The position numbers and the translations under genes are program-made. This document shows, in pieces, positions 24,598 to 33,723 of a stretch of 64,000 nt of DNA; position 1 is the stretch's first letter, and each line of letters starts with the position of its first letter. The notes beneath the pieces were generated by a model, which was given only the letters and a program-made list of their open reading frames with translations, had not been told where the DNA came from and searched no databases. Origin of the DNA: Croceibacterium xixiisoli (lineage in GTDB: Bacteria; Pseudomonadota; Alphaproteobacteria; Sphingomonadales; Sphingomonadaceae); assembly GCF_009827305.1 (NCBI RefSeq), contig NZ_WTYJ01000001.1, positions 1,116,001-1,180,000 on the forward strand, read 5' to 3'.

Positions 24598-26052
24598 ATG
24601 CCTGCTACCCGTTTGACATTGCTTGCGCTTTTTACCGCATCCTGGCCCAGCATGGCCATGGCGCAGGTGGCGGATGCCTCTGCTGCCGCTGAGGGGGAAG
24701 AAAGCCCGGCCCAGCTGCGCGAAGAGGTGATCCGCCTGCGCGCCGAGGTGGCGGCGATGCGCGCGGAAATGCGCAGCCTGCGCGAGGAATTCACCGCTGC
24801 GAGCCCGGCACCGACCGGGCCGGCGCTTGCCGCAACCGGCGTTGCGCCAGCGGCCAATGTTCCGGCCAGCGCATCGGCGCCTGTCAGCGTTGCCGCCGCA
24901 ATCCCGGCGGCGGCCGATCCCAATGCCATCCACATGAGCTGGAAGGGCACGCCGGAATTCAAGGCCGATGAGGACTGGAGCTTCAAGCTGCGCGGCCGCA
25001 TCCAGATCGATGGCGGATATCTGAGCGCGCCGGCATCGCGCTTCAGCGGTCAGGCGGATGGGCGCGGTTTCACCACGCGCGTGAGGCGTGCCTACATCGG
25101 CACGCAGGGCACCATGCCTGGCGGGTTCACCTATCGCGGGGAAGCCGAATTTGCCGGCAACACCGTGTCCTGGACCGACCTCTATCTCGCCTATGACAAG
25201 GGGCCCTTCACCATCACCGTGGGGCAGCATCATCCCTTCACCTCGATGGAACAGATTCAATCCGATCTGTTCCTGTCGTTCAACGAACGTGCCGCCTTCA
25301 TCGGGGCATTCAATCTGGAACGGCGCGTGGGTCTTTCGGCCGGGTTCAAGACCGGCAACATCCAGCTGAATGCCGGGGTTTTCACCGATGACATCGGCAG
25401 CCTCGTGAATGACGGCAACAAGAGTGTCAGCTTCGACGGGCGGGCGGTGTGGATGCCGAAGATTGGCCCGACCCAGCTGCATTTCGGCGCGTCCGCGCAT
25501 TATCGCGAACTGGGTCGCTTCCAATCTTTGCTCGGCAGTCGCTATCGCCAGCGGCCCTATATTGCCACGACCGATATCCGCTACATCGATACCGGCATCC
25601 TGACGGTCGACAATGAAACCCATTACGGGGCGGAATTCGCGCTGAACCGCAAGCGGTTCCACCTTGCGGCCGAAGCGGCATGGATGATTGTGGATCGCCC
25701 AGTCGATGCCGATCCGACCTTCTTCGGCGGCTATGCAGAGGCGGGGCTGTTCCTGACCAATGATACGCGCAGCTATCGCGGCACGGTGTTCGATCGGATC
25801 ACGCCGACCAGCCCGCTGGGCGATGGCGGTTTCGGCGCGCTGGAGCTCAATCTGCGCTTCGATCATCTCGATCTGACCGATGGCGGGATCGGCGGGGGCA
25901 CGCAGGATGGCTTTGGCGCAGGGCTGATCTGGACGCCGGTCGCCTATGTCCGTTTCATGCTCAACTACATGCACCTGATCTACGATATTCCCAGTGCCCA
26001 GCCGAAATTCACCACGGATTCTGTGGGGATGCGGGCACAGGTGGATTTCTGA
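24598..26052 (+). CDS. Phosphate-selective porin OprO/OprP
   Basis: A 484-residue outer-membrane porin of the OprO/P family. A signal peptide (SMAMA-QVAD) precedes a coiled coil at residues 38-65 (LREEVIRLRAEVAAMRAEM), an Ala/Pro linker, then barrel strands from about 115 onward, with FTTRVRRAYIGTQGTM and YRGEAEFAGNTVSWTDLYLAY being the characteristic family core. It ends MRAQVDF, the final Phe being the BAM signal. The coiled coil likely forms the periplasmic trimer stalk. A CTGTCAC word 48 bases before the start is a weak Pho half-site only. Confidence 0.9.
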   Translation: MPATRLTLLALFTASWPSMAMAQVADASAAAEGEESPAQLREEVIRLRAEVAAMRAEMRSLREEFTAASPAPTGPALAATGVAPAANVPASASAPVSVAAAIPAAADPNAIHMSWKGTPEFKADEDWSFKLRGRIQIDGGYLSAPASRFSGQADGRGFTTRVRRAYIGTQGTMPGGFTYRGEAEFAGNTVSWTDLYLAYDKGPFTITVGQHHPFTSMEQIQSDLFLSFNERAAFIGAFNLERRVGLSAGFKTGNIQLNAGVFTDDIGSLVNDGNKSVSFDGRAVWMPKIGPTQLHFGASAHYRELGRFQSLLGSRYRQRPYIATTDIRYIDTGILTVDNETHYGAEFALNRKRFHLAAEAAWMIVDRPVDADPTFFGGYAEAGLFLTNDTRSYRGTVFDRITPTSPLGDGGFGALELNLRFDHLDLTDGGIGGGTQDGFGAGLIWTPVAYVRFMLNYMHLIYDIPSAQPKFTTDSVGMRAQVDF

Positions 26053-26192
26053 TCCTGTAACGAATTGCATGAAATGTAAAATTTTCTGAAAATCGATCTT
26101 GGACAAAGAGTTACGCAAAAGTGCCATAGAAGAATAATAGTTAATGAGAATTAATTTCTGATTCCAGAACTGTTAGGGGCGGCAAACGGATC

Positions 26193-27281
26193 ATGTTGAC
26201 GAGTTCATCCGATGGCATTCCTGTTCTGGAAAGCCGCAGTGTAGTTCGTCGACGTTTCATCATGTCGCTGGGCGTGGTGGCCATTATCGGCGCGATTGCG
26301 CTGTTGCTGGCCGGGCGGGGCGGCAATGACCGGGTGGAAGGCAGCGGCTCGACCGCGCTGCAGCCGCTGATCCAGCGGCTTTCGGTCGATTTCCAGAATG
26401 CCCGTTCCGGTGACGAAGACTGGGTGTCAGGCAGCAGCGGTATCGATTACGAAGCGGTGGGATCGTTGGGCGGGGTGATGCGGCTGGCCGATCCGGAGAT
26501 GGATTTCGCCATCACCGATTATCCGCTGTCCACCAGCCATCTGGCGCAATTGGGTGCGGTGCAGTTTCCGCTGATGATCGGCGGCGTGTCGCCAGTCTAC
26601 AATCTGGGGCCCGCTGGCGCGAACACGCCGCCCTTGCGTTTCAGCGCGGCCACGCTGGCCCGGCTGTTCAGCGGAGCGATCACCCATTGGTCTGATCCGG
26701 CGATTGCGGCCGACAATCCCGGTGTGACGCTGCCCGATCTGCCCGTGAAACGCGTCTATCGCACCGATGGATCGGGCACGACATTCAACTTCACCCGCTT
26801 CCTGGCGGAACGTGATGCCGGTTGGAAAGGTCGCTTCGGCGCGGGAACCACGGTGGACTGGAGCAAGGCGACAGGCACGGGCACGGGTGTGAAGGGCAGC
26901 CGGGAAATGGCCGACAGCGTTGCCGCCACGGCTGGCGCGATCGGCTATCTCGAAACCGGGCAGGCGCGCCGCGCCGGGCTTTCCATCCCGCTGCTGCGCA
27001 ATGATGCCGGCCAGTTCGTGGTGCCGACCGATGCCAATCTGCGCCCCGATGCCTATCCACTGACCGCGACTTTCTACGCCGTGATTAAGCGCGACAATGC
27101 CTCGCCCGCGGACAATGCCCGGGTGCTGCGCTTCTTCGCATTCCTGCTGGATCAGGGCGGCGGAGCGGCCAGATCGCTCGGCTACGTTGCCCTGCCGGCC
27201 AGCGAAATCTCTGACGTGCACGCCATCTGGGCGCGCGATCTCGGCGCGGATCACATCCGTCCGGGCCAGACCGGAAACTGA
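26193..27281 (+). CDS. pstS: PstS-like phosphate-binding protein with N-terminal membrane anchor
   Basis: A 362-residue substrate-binding protein of the PstS family. Phosphate-loop segments are GSGSTALQPL, SGSSGIDYEAVGS and YRTDGSGTTFNFTRFL. The N-terminus has about 20 polar residues, then the hydrophobic anchor MSLGVVAIIGAIALLLAG without a lipobox Cys or clear signal-peptidase site, so it is probably held in the inner membrane facing the periplasm. No pstC, pstA or pstB follows. The next gene 25 bases later is a Na+/Pi symporter, implying an unusual partner or a sensing role. Confidence 0.87.
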   Translation: MLTSSSDGIPVLESRSVVRRRFIMSLGVVAIIGAIALLLAGRGGNDRVEGSGSTALQPLIQRLSVDFQNARSGDEDWVSGSSGIDYEAVGSLGGVMRLADPEMDFAITDYPLSTSHLAQLGAVQFPLMIGGVSPVYNLGPAGANTPPLRFSAATLARLFSGAITHWSDPAIAADNPGVTLPDLPVKRVYRTDGSGTTFNFTRFLAERDAGWKGRFGAGTTVDWSKATGTGTGVKGSREMADSVAATAGAIGYLETGQARRAGLSIPLLRNDAGQFVVPTDANLRPDAYPLTATFYAVIKRDNASPADNARVLRFFAFLLDQGGGAARSLGYVALPASEISDVHAIWARDLGADHIRPGQTGN

Positions 27282-27306
27282 CAGACCACGGGTCGAAAGG
27301 GCAGTT

Positions 27307-29043
27307 ATGGAAGTCGATATCTTCAAGGAAATCATCGTGCCCGTGATTGGCGGGCTGGGCATATTCATGCTCGGCCTGGAATTCATGGCCAACGGTATTC
27401 AGGCCCTTTCGGTCACCAAGATGCGCGAATGGCTGGCGAAGACGGCCGGAACCCCGGCGAAGGGCGTGCTTGCGGGCACGCTGATCACCGGCGTGATCCA
27501 GTCTTCCACCGCCATGACGGTCATGACGGTCGGTCTGGTCAATGCCGGCGTCATCGCGCTGCGCCCGGCGATCAGCGTGATCATGGGCGCCAATATCGGC
27601 ACCACGCTGGGCAATGGCCTGATCGCTCTGCCGCTTGGGCCGCTGGGCCTGCTGTTCGGCGGGATCTTCGGTCTGGTCTATTGCTTCGGCAAGGGGGACC
27701 GGGTGCGCAATATCGCGCTCGCCTGTCTCGGCTTCGCGCTGATCTTCTATGGCCTTAACCTGATGACCAGCGGGTTGAAGCCGCTGAAGGACATGCCGGA
27801 AATCATGGCCGTCATCTCCGGCCTGGATGCTTCGACCTTCGCCGGTGTGGTATCCTGCGCGCTGATCGCGGCGCTGATTACCGCGATGATCCACTCGTCA
27901 TCCGCCACCATCGGCATCGTGATGGGGCTGGGCGCATCGGGCGTGCTGCCGTGGGAAACCGCCATCGCCTTCGCCATCGGTGCGGATCTGGGCACCACCA
28001 TCACCTCTTGGATGGCTTCGCTCAACCTCACCCGCAATGCCAAGCGGGCGGCCTATGCCCACATCGCCTTCAACTTCATCGGCGTGGCTGTGGTCCTGCT
28101 GCTGTTCTTCCCCGCACTCGAACTGCTCAAATACGCCATGACCTTTTTCGGCGGCGATCCCGGCGTGCCGGTGATGGTGGATGGCAAGCAGACCTTCCCG
28201 CTGGTGCCGCTGGCGGTGGGGCTGTTCTCGATCGCATTCAACATCTTCAACGTGATCATCCTCTATCCCTTCATCGGCACCTTCGAACGCGTGCTGTCGC
28301 GCATCGGCCATACCGATGCCGACGATATCGAGGATTTCTCGATCCCGCGTTATCTGGACCGCAAGCTGATCGATGATTTCGTTGCCGCCGTCCCCGCCGT
28401 GGAACAGGAAACCCGCCGTCAGGTGCAGGCCGCGGCGATGTTCCTGGATATCGCGCGCGACAAGCCGGGCATGCCCAAGGATCCGGGCGAACATTATGCC
28501 GCGACCGATCTGCTCGGCCGGGACATTCGCACCTATTCCGCCGCGCTCTTCCGCGAAGACATGCCGCGTGACCACCTCGATCTGGTCGCCAGCCTGATCG
28601 AAGAGGTGGATTTCACCGGCAGCCTGTCCGAAACGCTGCACCAGATCGCCCGCCGCGTGAAGCGGGAGGAATTTGGCGAGGCCAGCCGGGGCTTCATCAC
28701 CGAAGCGCTCGACCGGCTGGATCAGTCGCTGACACCGCTGCTGTTCCCCGCCGATATGCCTGAGGCGCGCATGCCCGCTGGCCACAGCCGGGTCGAGCCG
28801 ATCGAGAAACTGCGCTGGCGCATTCTGGAACGCGATCGCCATGTTCCCGCCGGGGAAAAGGGCGCGCTGCTGGCGTTGCTGGGCAGCATCGAACGCGCCG
28901 AGGTGATCATCACCCGCATTGCCGATGAACGTGCCTCGGTCGATCGCGCCGGCATCCTCGCCCGCGCGCGCCGCGGCGAATCCCGCGCGCCGCAAAGTGA
29001 AAGGCGGACCGACGATCATGGAGAACTGGTTCCGGCTCTCTGA
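27307..29043 (+). CDS. Na+/Pi cotransporter with PhoU-like C-terminus
   Basis: A 578-residue NptA/PNaS-type symporter. Two inverted QSS repeats mark the core: GVIQSSTAMTVM and AMIHSSSATIGIV, each followed by the conserved GANIGTT and GADLGTT. About eight membrane segments precede a cytoplasmic helical PhoU-like domain from residue 350 on. I took the ATG behind AAAGGGC, since earlier frame starts lie inside the PstS-like gene. It forms an operon with that gene and ends at a strong terminator. Confidence 0.9.
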   Translation: MEVDIFKEIIVPVIGGLGIFMLGLEFMANGIQALSVTKMREWLAKTAGTPAKGVLAGTLITGVIQSSTAMTVMTVGLVNAGVIALRPAISVIMGANIGTTLGNGLIALPLGPLGLLFGGIFGLVYCFGKGDRVRNIALACLGFALIFYGLNLMTSGLKPLKDMPEIMAVISGLDASTFAGVVSCALIAALITAMIHSSSATIGIVMGLGASGVLPWETAIAFAIGADLGTTITSWMASLNLTRNAKRAAYAHIAFNFIGVAVVLLLFFPALELLKYAMTFFGGDPGVPVMVDGKQTFPLVPLAVGLFSIAFNIFNVIILYPFIGTFERVLSRIGHTDADDIEDFSIPRYLDRKLIDDFVAAVPAVEQETRRQVQAAAMFLDIARDKPGMPKDPGEHYAATDLLGRDIRTYSAALFREDMPRDHLDLVASLIEEVDFTGSLSETLHQIARRVKREEFGEASRGFITEALDRLDQSLTPLLFPADMPEARMPAGHSRVEPIEKLRWRILERDRHVPAGEKGALLALLGSIERAEVIITRIADERASVDRAGILARARRGESRAPQSERRTDDHGELVPAL

Positions 29044-29069
29044 TCGACCAATGCTGTGAAACAGGGGAA

Positions 29070-29098
29070 GGGGCTGGCGCGTCGCCGGCCCCTTTTTT
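29070..29098 (+). terminator. Intrinsic terminator of the PstS/Pi symporter operon
   Basis: GGGGCTGGCG and CGCCGGCCCC pair with one G-T, 3-base loop, followed by TTTTTT. Confidence 0.9.
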
Positions 29099-29212
29099 GT
29101 GAAGAAGTGACCGCTCCACACAATCTCCACACTTCCTAAACACGCCCCCGACGATGCTGCCCCACATGTCACCTGCGGAGAATGAAATCCGCGTTTCAAT
29201 TCAGGTGACACA

Positions 29213-29806
29213 GTGAAAAGATATCTTCCGTTTGCAGCCCTTGCCCTGATGGTTCCGGCCATGGCTTCCGCCCAGACATCCGGCGAAACTTTCTCTGGCC
29301 CCTATATCGGCGTGCAGGGTGGCTGGAATCAGGGCCAGGATGAGGACGTGCTGACCGGCCCGGGCCGCACCGGCGCGAAGAAGAGCGGCGTCGTGGTGCG
29401 TGGCGTGGCCGGTTATGGCCATGCGATCGGCGAACATGTGGTCATCGGCGCAGAGGCGGGCATCGCCACCGGCGGGCGGGACATTTCCACCGTGAACGGC
29501 ACCTCGCAATATATCACCAACCCCGGCATCACGCTGGATGCGGTGGCCCGGCTGGGCGTGAAGCCGATCGACAATGTCATGCTGTTCGGCAAGGCGGGTT
29601 GGGCCTTCCAGCGGATCGAGACCACGCTGATCACGCCGAGCCAGCGCCTGACCGACAAATCTTCCGAACATGGTTTCCTGTTCGGCGGCGGCGTTGAAGT
29701 GGGGGTGACCCCCAATGTCGCGCTGCGGGCTGAATTCGACCGCGTGTCCTTCAACGACAATTATGCTCGCAACCGCGCGCTGGCGGGTGTCAGCCTGCGG
29801 TTCTGA
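29213..29806 (+). CDS. Outer-membrane beta-barrel protein (OmpW/opacity type)
   Basis: A 197-residue small barrel. A signal peptide MKRYLPFAALALMVPAMASA is cleaved before QTSG. FSGPYIGVQGGWNQG and the C-terminal ALAGVSLRF (terminal Phe) are typical of eight-stranded outer-membrane porin-family proteins (PF13505). Strands alternate with Gly-rich turns throughout. Its own leader and terminator frame it as a single gene. The role is unknown; family members are structural or adhesin-like. Confidence 0.85.
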   Translation: MKRYLPFAALALMVPAMASAQTSGETFSGPYIGVQGGWNQGQDEDVLTGPGRTGAKKSGVVVRGVAGYGHAIGEHVVIGAEAGIATGGRDISTVNGTSQYITNPGITLDAVARLGVKPIDNVMLFGKAGWAFQRIETTLITPSQRLTDKSSEHGFLFGGGVEVGVTPNVALRAEFDRVSFNDNYARNRALAGVSLRF

Positions 29807-29822
29807 TCGCTTGCCCAACTTC

Positions 29823-29872
29823 CCGCCCTTGCCTGATCCCTCGACCCTGACCCCCAGGCAAGGGCGGTTTTT
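29823..29872 (+). terminator. Terminator of the barrel-protein gene
   Basis: CCGCCCTTGCCTG and CAGGCAAGGGCGG form a perfect 13-bp stem with a 19-base loop and then TTTTT. The gene on the opposite strand ends at its right edge. Confidence 0.88.
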
Positions 29873-30415
29873 CTAGATTTCGCGCCATTCCCCCGGAGCA
29901 ATTCCGTCCAGCGTCCAGTCGGCAATCTGCCAGCGGATCAGCCGCAGCGTGGGCAGGCCCACGGCAGCGGTCATGCGGCGGACCTGCCGGTTGCGGCCTT
30001 CGCGGATGGTCAGCTGCAGCCAGCAATCGGGCACGCTCTTGCGAAAACGAACCGGCGGATCGCGCGGCCACAAATCGGCTGGCGGATCGATGCGCTTCAC
30101 CTCCGCCGGCAGTGTCATCCCATCCTTCAGTTTCACGCCCCGGCGCAGGCTTTCCAACGCACCGGGCTGTGGATCTCCTTCCACCTGCGTAAGATAAGTC
30201 TTGGGCGTCTTGTAGCGCGGATTGGCAATGCGTGCCTGCAACTGACCATCGTCAGTCAGCAGCAACAGCCCCTCGCTGTCCAGATCCAGCCGTCCGGCGG
30301 GATAGACGCCGGGGCGCTTGATATAATCGGCCAGCGTCGGCCGCTTGGGCCCGGTGCTTTCATCGGTGAACTGGCAGAGCACGCCATAGGGCTTGTTGAA
30401 CAGGATCAGCGCCAT
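29873..30415 (-). CDS. rluE: 23S rRNA pseudouridine synthase RluE-type
   Basis: A 180-residue RsuA/RluE-family pseudouridine synthase lacking the N-terminal S4 domain, as RluE does. It starts [13 protein letters not shown], carries the catalytic Asp in [18 protein letters not shown], and has [21 protein letters not shown] near the end. E. coli RluE modifies U2457 of 23S rRNA. It appears to be a single gene. The start has no strong ribosome binding site, but the following residues match the family N-terminus. Confidence 0.9.
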   Translation of the reverse strand: MALILFNKPYGVLCQFTDESTGPKRPTLADYIKRPGVYPAGRLDLDSEGLLLLTDDGQLQARIANPRYKTPKTYLTQVEGDPQPGALESLRRGVKLKDGMTLPAEVKRIDPPADLWPRDPPVRFRKSVPDCWLQLTIREGRNRQVRRMTAAVGLPTLRLIRWQIADWTLDGIAPGEWREI

Positions 30416-30591
30416 GGGGTAATGATCCTGTGCGTGTTTTCGGGGGTGAACATGGTCGGTTTCATGCGCTCGCTCTCGCAGACTGTCAAAGCGGCGACCT
30501 TCCTAAGGGGAAACACGTGCATCCCCATCAGCGGTTGAGCATGGTTAACGCGGCGGCGTAGAGCGCCCGGTGGAGGGCGGGGGGATTTTCA

Positions 30592-31503
30592 ATGCAGGCA
30601 GATCGGCTCATCACATGCGCGCGTGCCGCACTGACGGCAGGCCTGTGTGCGGGGATGGGCGTATCTGCCGTTGCGCAGCAGGCCACTCCGGTTGCAACCA
30701 CGGCGCAGCGGGTGGTGGCCGCACCTGGTGCTAGCCAACGGATCGGGGCGTGGTCGATCAGCCCGCTCGATCAAGCGCGTTGCGCGATGCGCGCCAGGGG
30801 CGGACCTGGCCTGGCCTCGGCGATTCGCCTGAGAGAAATGCGCTATGATTACGACGGCATGGCGCTGTTCCTGCAATTCCATCTCGATGGTGAGACGCCG
30901 CCGGCTGGCAGCTATCTGGTCACGCTGGGTGGCCAACCGGTGGCCCAGGCGCGGCTGGCGGCGGATGGGGCCGGGGCCTTGTTGCGCGTGCCGGTGGACA
31001 GTGCCCGGCTGCCCTTGGTGCGGGCGGGTGGTGCGCTGTCGTTCGTGCATGATGGCGTGGCCGTGCTGTCCGGCACTCTGCCGGTGGTGCCCGCAGGGAA
31101 TTCCGCGGCGGATGGCTTTGCCGCGCTGGCGCAATGTCAGCAGCAATTGTCGGTCGATCCCTTCCGCCTGTCACCCAATCGCGCTGCCGCGCCGCGTTTC
31201 AGTGATGACATGCTGTTCACCGATTTCCCGCTCAGCGATGTACCGGGTGTCAGCCGTGCGACGCGTTTCATGGCGCAATTGCGCTATGGCGCATCGGGCC
31301 GGGTCGAAAGCTGTGCCGTCACCCGGTCGAGCGGTGTGGCGGCGGTGGATGATACGCTCTGCGATCTGTTGCAGAGGCGAGCCCGCTTTTCCCCTGCCAC
31401 CAATGCCCAGGCGCAGCCGCAACCGGGCAGCTATCGGGTCCAGATCAATCCCCGCCGGCTGGCGCGCGATCAGCTGGAATGCCAGCTGGTGGATGGCTGC
31501 TGA
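30592..31503 (+). CDS. Periplasmic protein with TonB-like C-terminal domain
   Basis: A 303-residue protein. The signal peptide ends near GVSAVAQQ. A middle region with paired Cys (ARCAMRA and LAQCQQQL) precedes a C-terminal TonB-type fold: RYGASGRVESCAVTRSSGVAAVDDTLCDLLQRRARFSPA. It has no proline-rich linker and no N-terminal inner-membrane anchor, so it cannot be a classical energy transducer. These TonB-C proteins are common in sphingomonads and their role is unclear. Confidence 0.75.
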   Translation: MQADRLITCARAALTAGLCAGMGVSAVAQQATPVATTAQRVVAAPGASQRIGAWSISPLDQARCAMRARGGPGLASAIRLREMRYDYDGMALFLQFHLDGETPPAGSYLVTLGGQPVAQARLAADGAGALLRVPVDSARLPLVRAGGALSFVHDGVAVLSGTLPVVPAGNSAADGFAALAQCQQQLSVDPFRLSPNRAAAPRFSDDMLFTDFPLSDVPGVSRATRFMAQLRYGASGRVESCAVTRSSGVAAVDDTLCDLLQRRARFSPATNAQAQPQPGSYRVQINPRRLARDQLECQLVDGC

Positions 31504-31528
31504 TCACGGCTGCGCGTTGCGCTGACGG

Positions 31529-32491
31529 TCAGAAACTGTCGGCGATATCCAGCATGCGCGTCAGCCGCTTGGGCGCGACGGCGCGCCAGCTGCGTTGCAG
31601 CCATTCGCTGACATGGGCCCAATCGACGCCCGGCCGATCCAGCCGCAGCGCGATCCAGCCGCTCGCTCCGTAATAGGCGGGGCGATAATAGAGATCGGGC
31701 TCCGCCTCGATCAGGGCGTTCATTTCATCCAGCCCGCCGGTCTTGACCAGCAGGGACACGGCATCTTCGCCGTGATGATTGACCGAAACATAGGCGAAGA
31801 ACTTGCCCGATTTTTCCCCGCCGACACGCCAGCCAGCGGCGCCGTGCGATTCGCGCGGCTGCGTCTCGGGCAGGGCCAGCGCCAGTTCGCCGACCTTGGC
31901 GATGATCCAGTCCGGATCCATTTCGCGCCCGACATAGCGCGCCAGCACGCTGGGGTAGAGCTGATATTCGGCAAACAGCACGCGGCGTGCCAGCGTATCG
32001 CCCGTGTCGCCGGGCAGGATAGCGACGGCGATCTGGCCCAGCACCGGCCCGTCATCCAGCTCCGGCGTGACCAGATGCACCGAACAGCCGCCATGGCTGT
32101 CCCCCGCAGCGATCGCGCGGTTGTGCGTATCCAGCCCCTTGTATTTGGGCAGCAGCGCGGGGTGGGTGTTAAGCATGCGCCCATCCCAGCGGGCGACGAA
32201 TTGCGCGGACAGCACGCGCATATAACCGCACAGGGCGACATAATCGGCACCGGCGGCGGCGATTTGTTCATGCATGATCGCATCATGATCTTCGCGCGCC
32301 AGCCCCTTGTGGCTGTGCGCAAAGGTGGCGATTCCTTCGGCGGCGGCGATGGCGAGGCCGGGGGCGTCCGGCTTGTTGGACAGCACCAGCACGATTTCGA
32401 ACGGACAGTCAGGCAGGCGCGATGCATAGAGCAGCGACGCCATGGTCGTGCCCGAACCGGACAGCATCACTGCAACCCTGGCCTTGCTCAT
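31529..32491 (-). CDS. purN: PurN fused to an MmcQ/YjbR domain
   Basis: A 320-residue protein. Residues 1-200 are phosphoribosylglycinamide formyltransferase: VMLSGSGTTMASLL, the active-site NTHPALLPKYKG, and ELDDGPVL with the catalytic Asp. It transfers formyl from 10-formyl-THF to GAR, step three of purine synthesis. From about residue 210 on the sequence is an MmcQ/YjbR (DUF419) domain (LALALPETQPRESHGAAGWRV, KFFAYVSV, WIALRLDRPGVDWAHVSEWLQRSW), whose role is unknown. I see no stop or start at the junction. AGAGGGA precedes the ATG. It follows purM in the same direction by 58 bases. Confidence 0.88.
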   Translation of the reverse strand: MSKARVAVMLSGSGTTMASLLYASRLPDCPFEIVLVLSNKPDAPGLAIAAAEGIATFAHSHKGLAREDHDAIMHEQIAAAGADYVALCGYMRVLSAQFVARWDGRMLNTHPALLPKYKGLDTHNRAIAAGDSHGGCSVHLVTPELDDGPVLGQIAVAILPGDTGDTLARRVLFAEYQLYPSVLARYVGREMDPDWIIAKVGELALALPETQPRESHGAAGWRVGGEKSGKFFAYVSVNHHGEDAVSLLVKTGGLDEMNALIEAEPDLYYRPAYYGASGWIALRLDRPGVDWAHVSEWLQRSWRAVAPKRLTRMLDIADSF

Positions 32492-32549
32492 CGCAATCCC
32501 TCTTTCTTCAACCGGCCGATAGATCGCGCCAATGATCAAGCCCAAATGA

Positions 32550-33656
32550 TCAGGCGTTATGCGTAGCGCTCCATGCCTCGGTCGCACGCCAGTTGCCGGC
32601 GCTGCCGCGCACGGTGCAGCCCTTTGGTCCCTCGACGATTTCACCGATCCGCGCGACTTCTTCGCCCGCTGCTTCGAGTTCGGCGACCACTTCGGCGGCG
32701 AGGTCCGGCGTCACGGCCAGCACCATGCCGATCCCGCAATTGAAGGTGCGGGCCATTTCGCCGGGCTCGATATTGCCCTGGCCTTGGATGAAATTCATCA
32801 GCGCCGGCTGTTCCCAGCTGTCGGCATCGATCACCGCATGGGCGCCTTCGGGCAGGACACGGGGGATGTTTTCCAGCAGGCCGCCGCCGGTGATATGCGC
32901 CAGCGCATCGATCTTGCCCGCGCGGATCACCGGCAGCAGGGTCTGCACATAGATGCGGGTCGGGGCGATCAGCGCGTCGATCAGATCGATGGCGGAATCG
33001 AACGGCGCGCGTTCCTTCAGGCGCCAGCCCATGTCTTCGGCCAGCCGGCGGACCAGCGAATAGCCGTTGGAATGCACGCCCGAACTGGCCAGGCCCAGCA
33101 GCACATGGCCGGGCGCCACGCGATCGCCGGTCAGTTGTTCGCCGCGTTCCACCGCGCCGACGCAGAAGCCGGCCAGATCGTAATCACCGGCCTGATACAT
33201 GCCCGGCATTTCAGCGGTTTCGCCTCCGATCAGCGCGCAGCCGGCGATCTTGCAGCCTTCGGCAATGCCCGCGATCACGCGTTCGGCAACGCCATTGTCC
33301 AGCTTCCCGGTGGCGAAATAATCGAGGAAGAACAGCGGTTCGGCGCCCTGAACGATCAGATCGTTCACGCACATCGCCACCAGGTCCACGCCCACGCTGT
33401 CATGCTGGTCGAAATCGATCGCCAGCTTCAGCTTGGTGCCGACGCCATCATTGGCGGCGACGAGCAGCGGATCGGCATAGCCGGCAGCCTTCGGATCGAA
33501 GAAACCGCCGAAACCGCCGATTTCGCCATCTGCACCGGGCCGGCGGGTGGATTTCACCAGCGGGCCGATGGCCTTGACCAGCGCATTGCCGGCATCGATG
33601 GAAACGCCCGCCTGGGCATAGGTATAGCGATCGGAAGGGGGATTGTTGGAAGCCAT
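32550..33656 (-). CDS. purM: Phosphoribosylformylglycinamidine cyclo-ligase
   Basis: A 368-residue AIR synthetase. [15 protein letters not shown], the ATP-site [28 protein letters not shown] and the Gly-rich [15 protein letters not shown] match PurM throughout. It closes the imidazole ring in purine synthesis using ATP. Length is slightly above the usual 345 residues. It forms a purM-purN operon, divergent from a DUF2066-like gene across 67 bases. Confidence 0.94.
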   Translation of the reverse strand: MASNNPPSDRYTYAQAGVSIDAGNALVKAIGPLVKSTRRPGADGEIGGFGGFFDPKAAGYADPLLVAANDGVGTKLKLAIDFDQHDSVGVDLVAMCVNDLIVQGAEPLFFLDYFATGKLDNGVAERVIAGIAEGCKIAGCALIGGETAEMPGMYQAGDYDLAGFCVGAVERGEQLTGDRVAPGHVLLGLASSGVHSNGYSLVRRLAEDMGWRLKERAPFDSAIDLIDALIAPTRIYVQTLLPVIRAGKIDALAHITGGGLLENIPRVLPEGAHAVIDADSWEQPALMNFIQGQGNIEPGEMARTFNCGIGMVLAVTPDLAAEVVAELEAAGEEVARIGEIVEGPKGCTVRGSAGNWRATEAWSATHNA

Positions 33657-33723
33657 GGAACGCGCTTTATCCATTCGCGCTTGGATTTCCACTCGCCATT
33701 CGGCAAAAGGCCCCCGAAATTTC

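Noticed and set aside
24583-26127. A 514-codon open frame on the minus strand opposite the phosphate porin
   Set aside because: It mirrors the porin gene's codon bias. Its product is His/Ile/Gly-rich with no domain and no ribosome binding site; the plus-strand porin explains the region fully.
27898-29262. Long minus-strand frame opposite the Pi symporter
   Set aside because: No start signal or domain. It runs through a terminator and the leader of the next gene.
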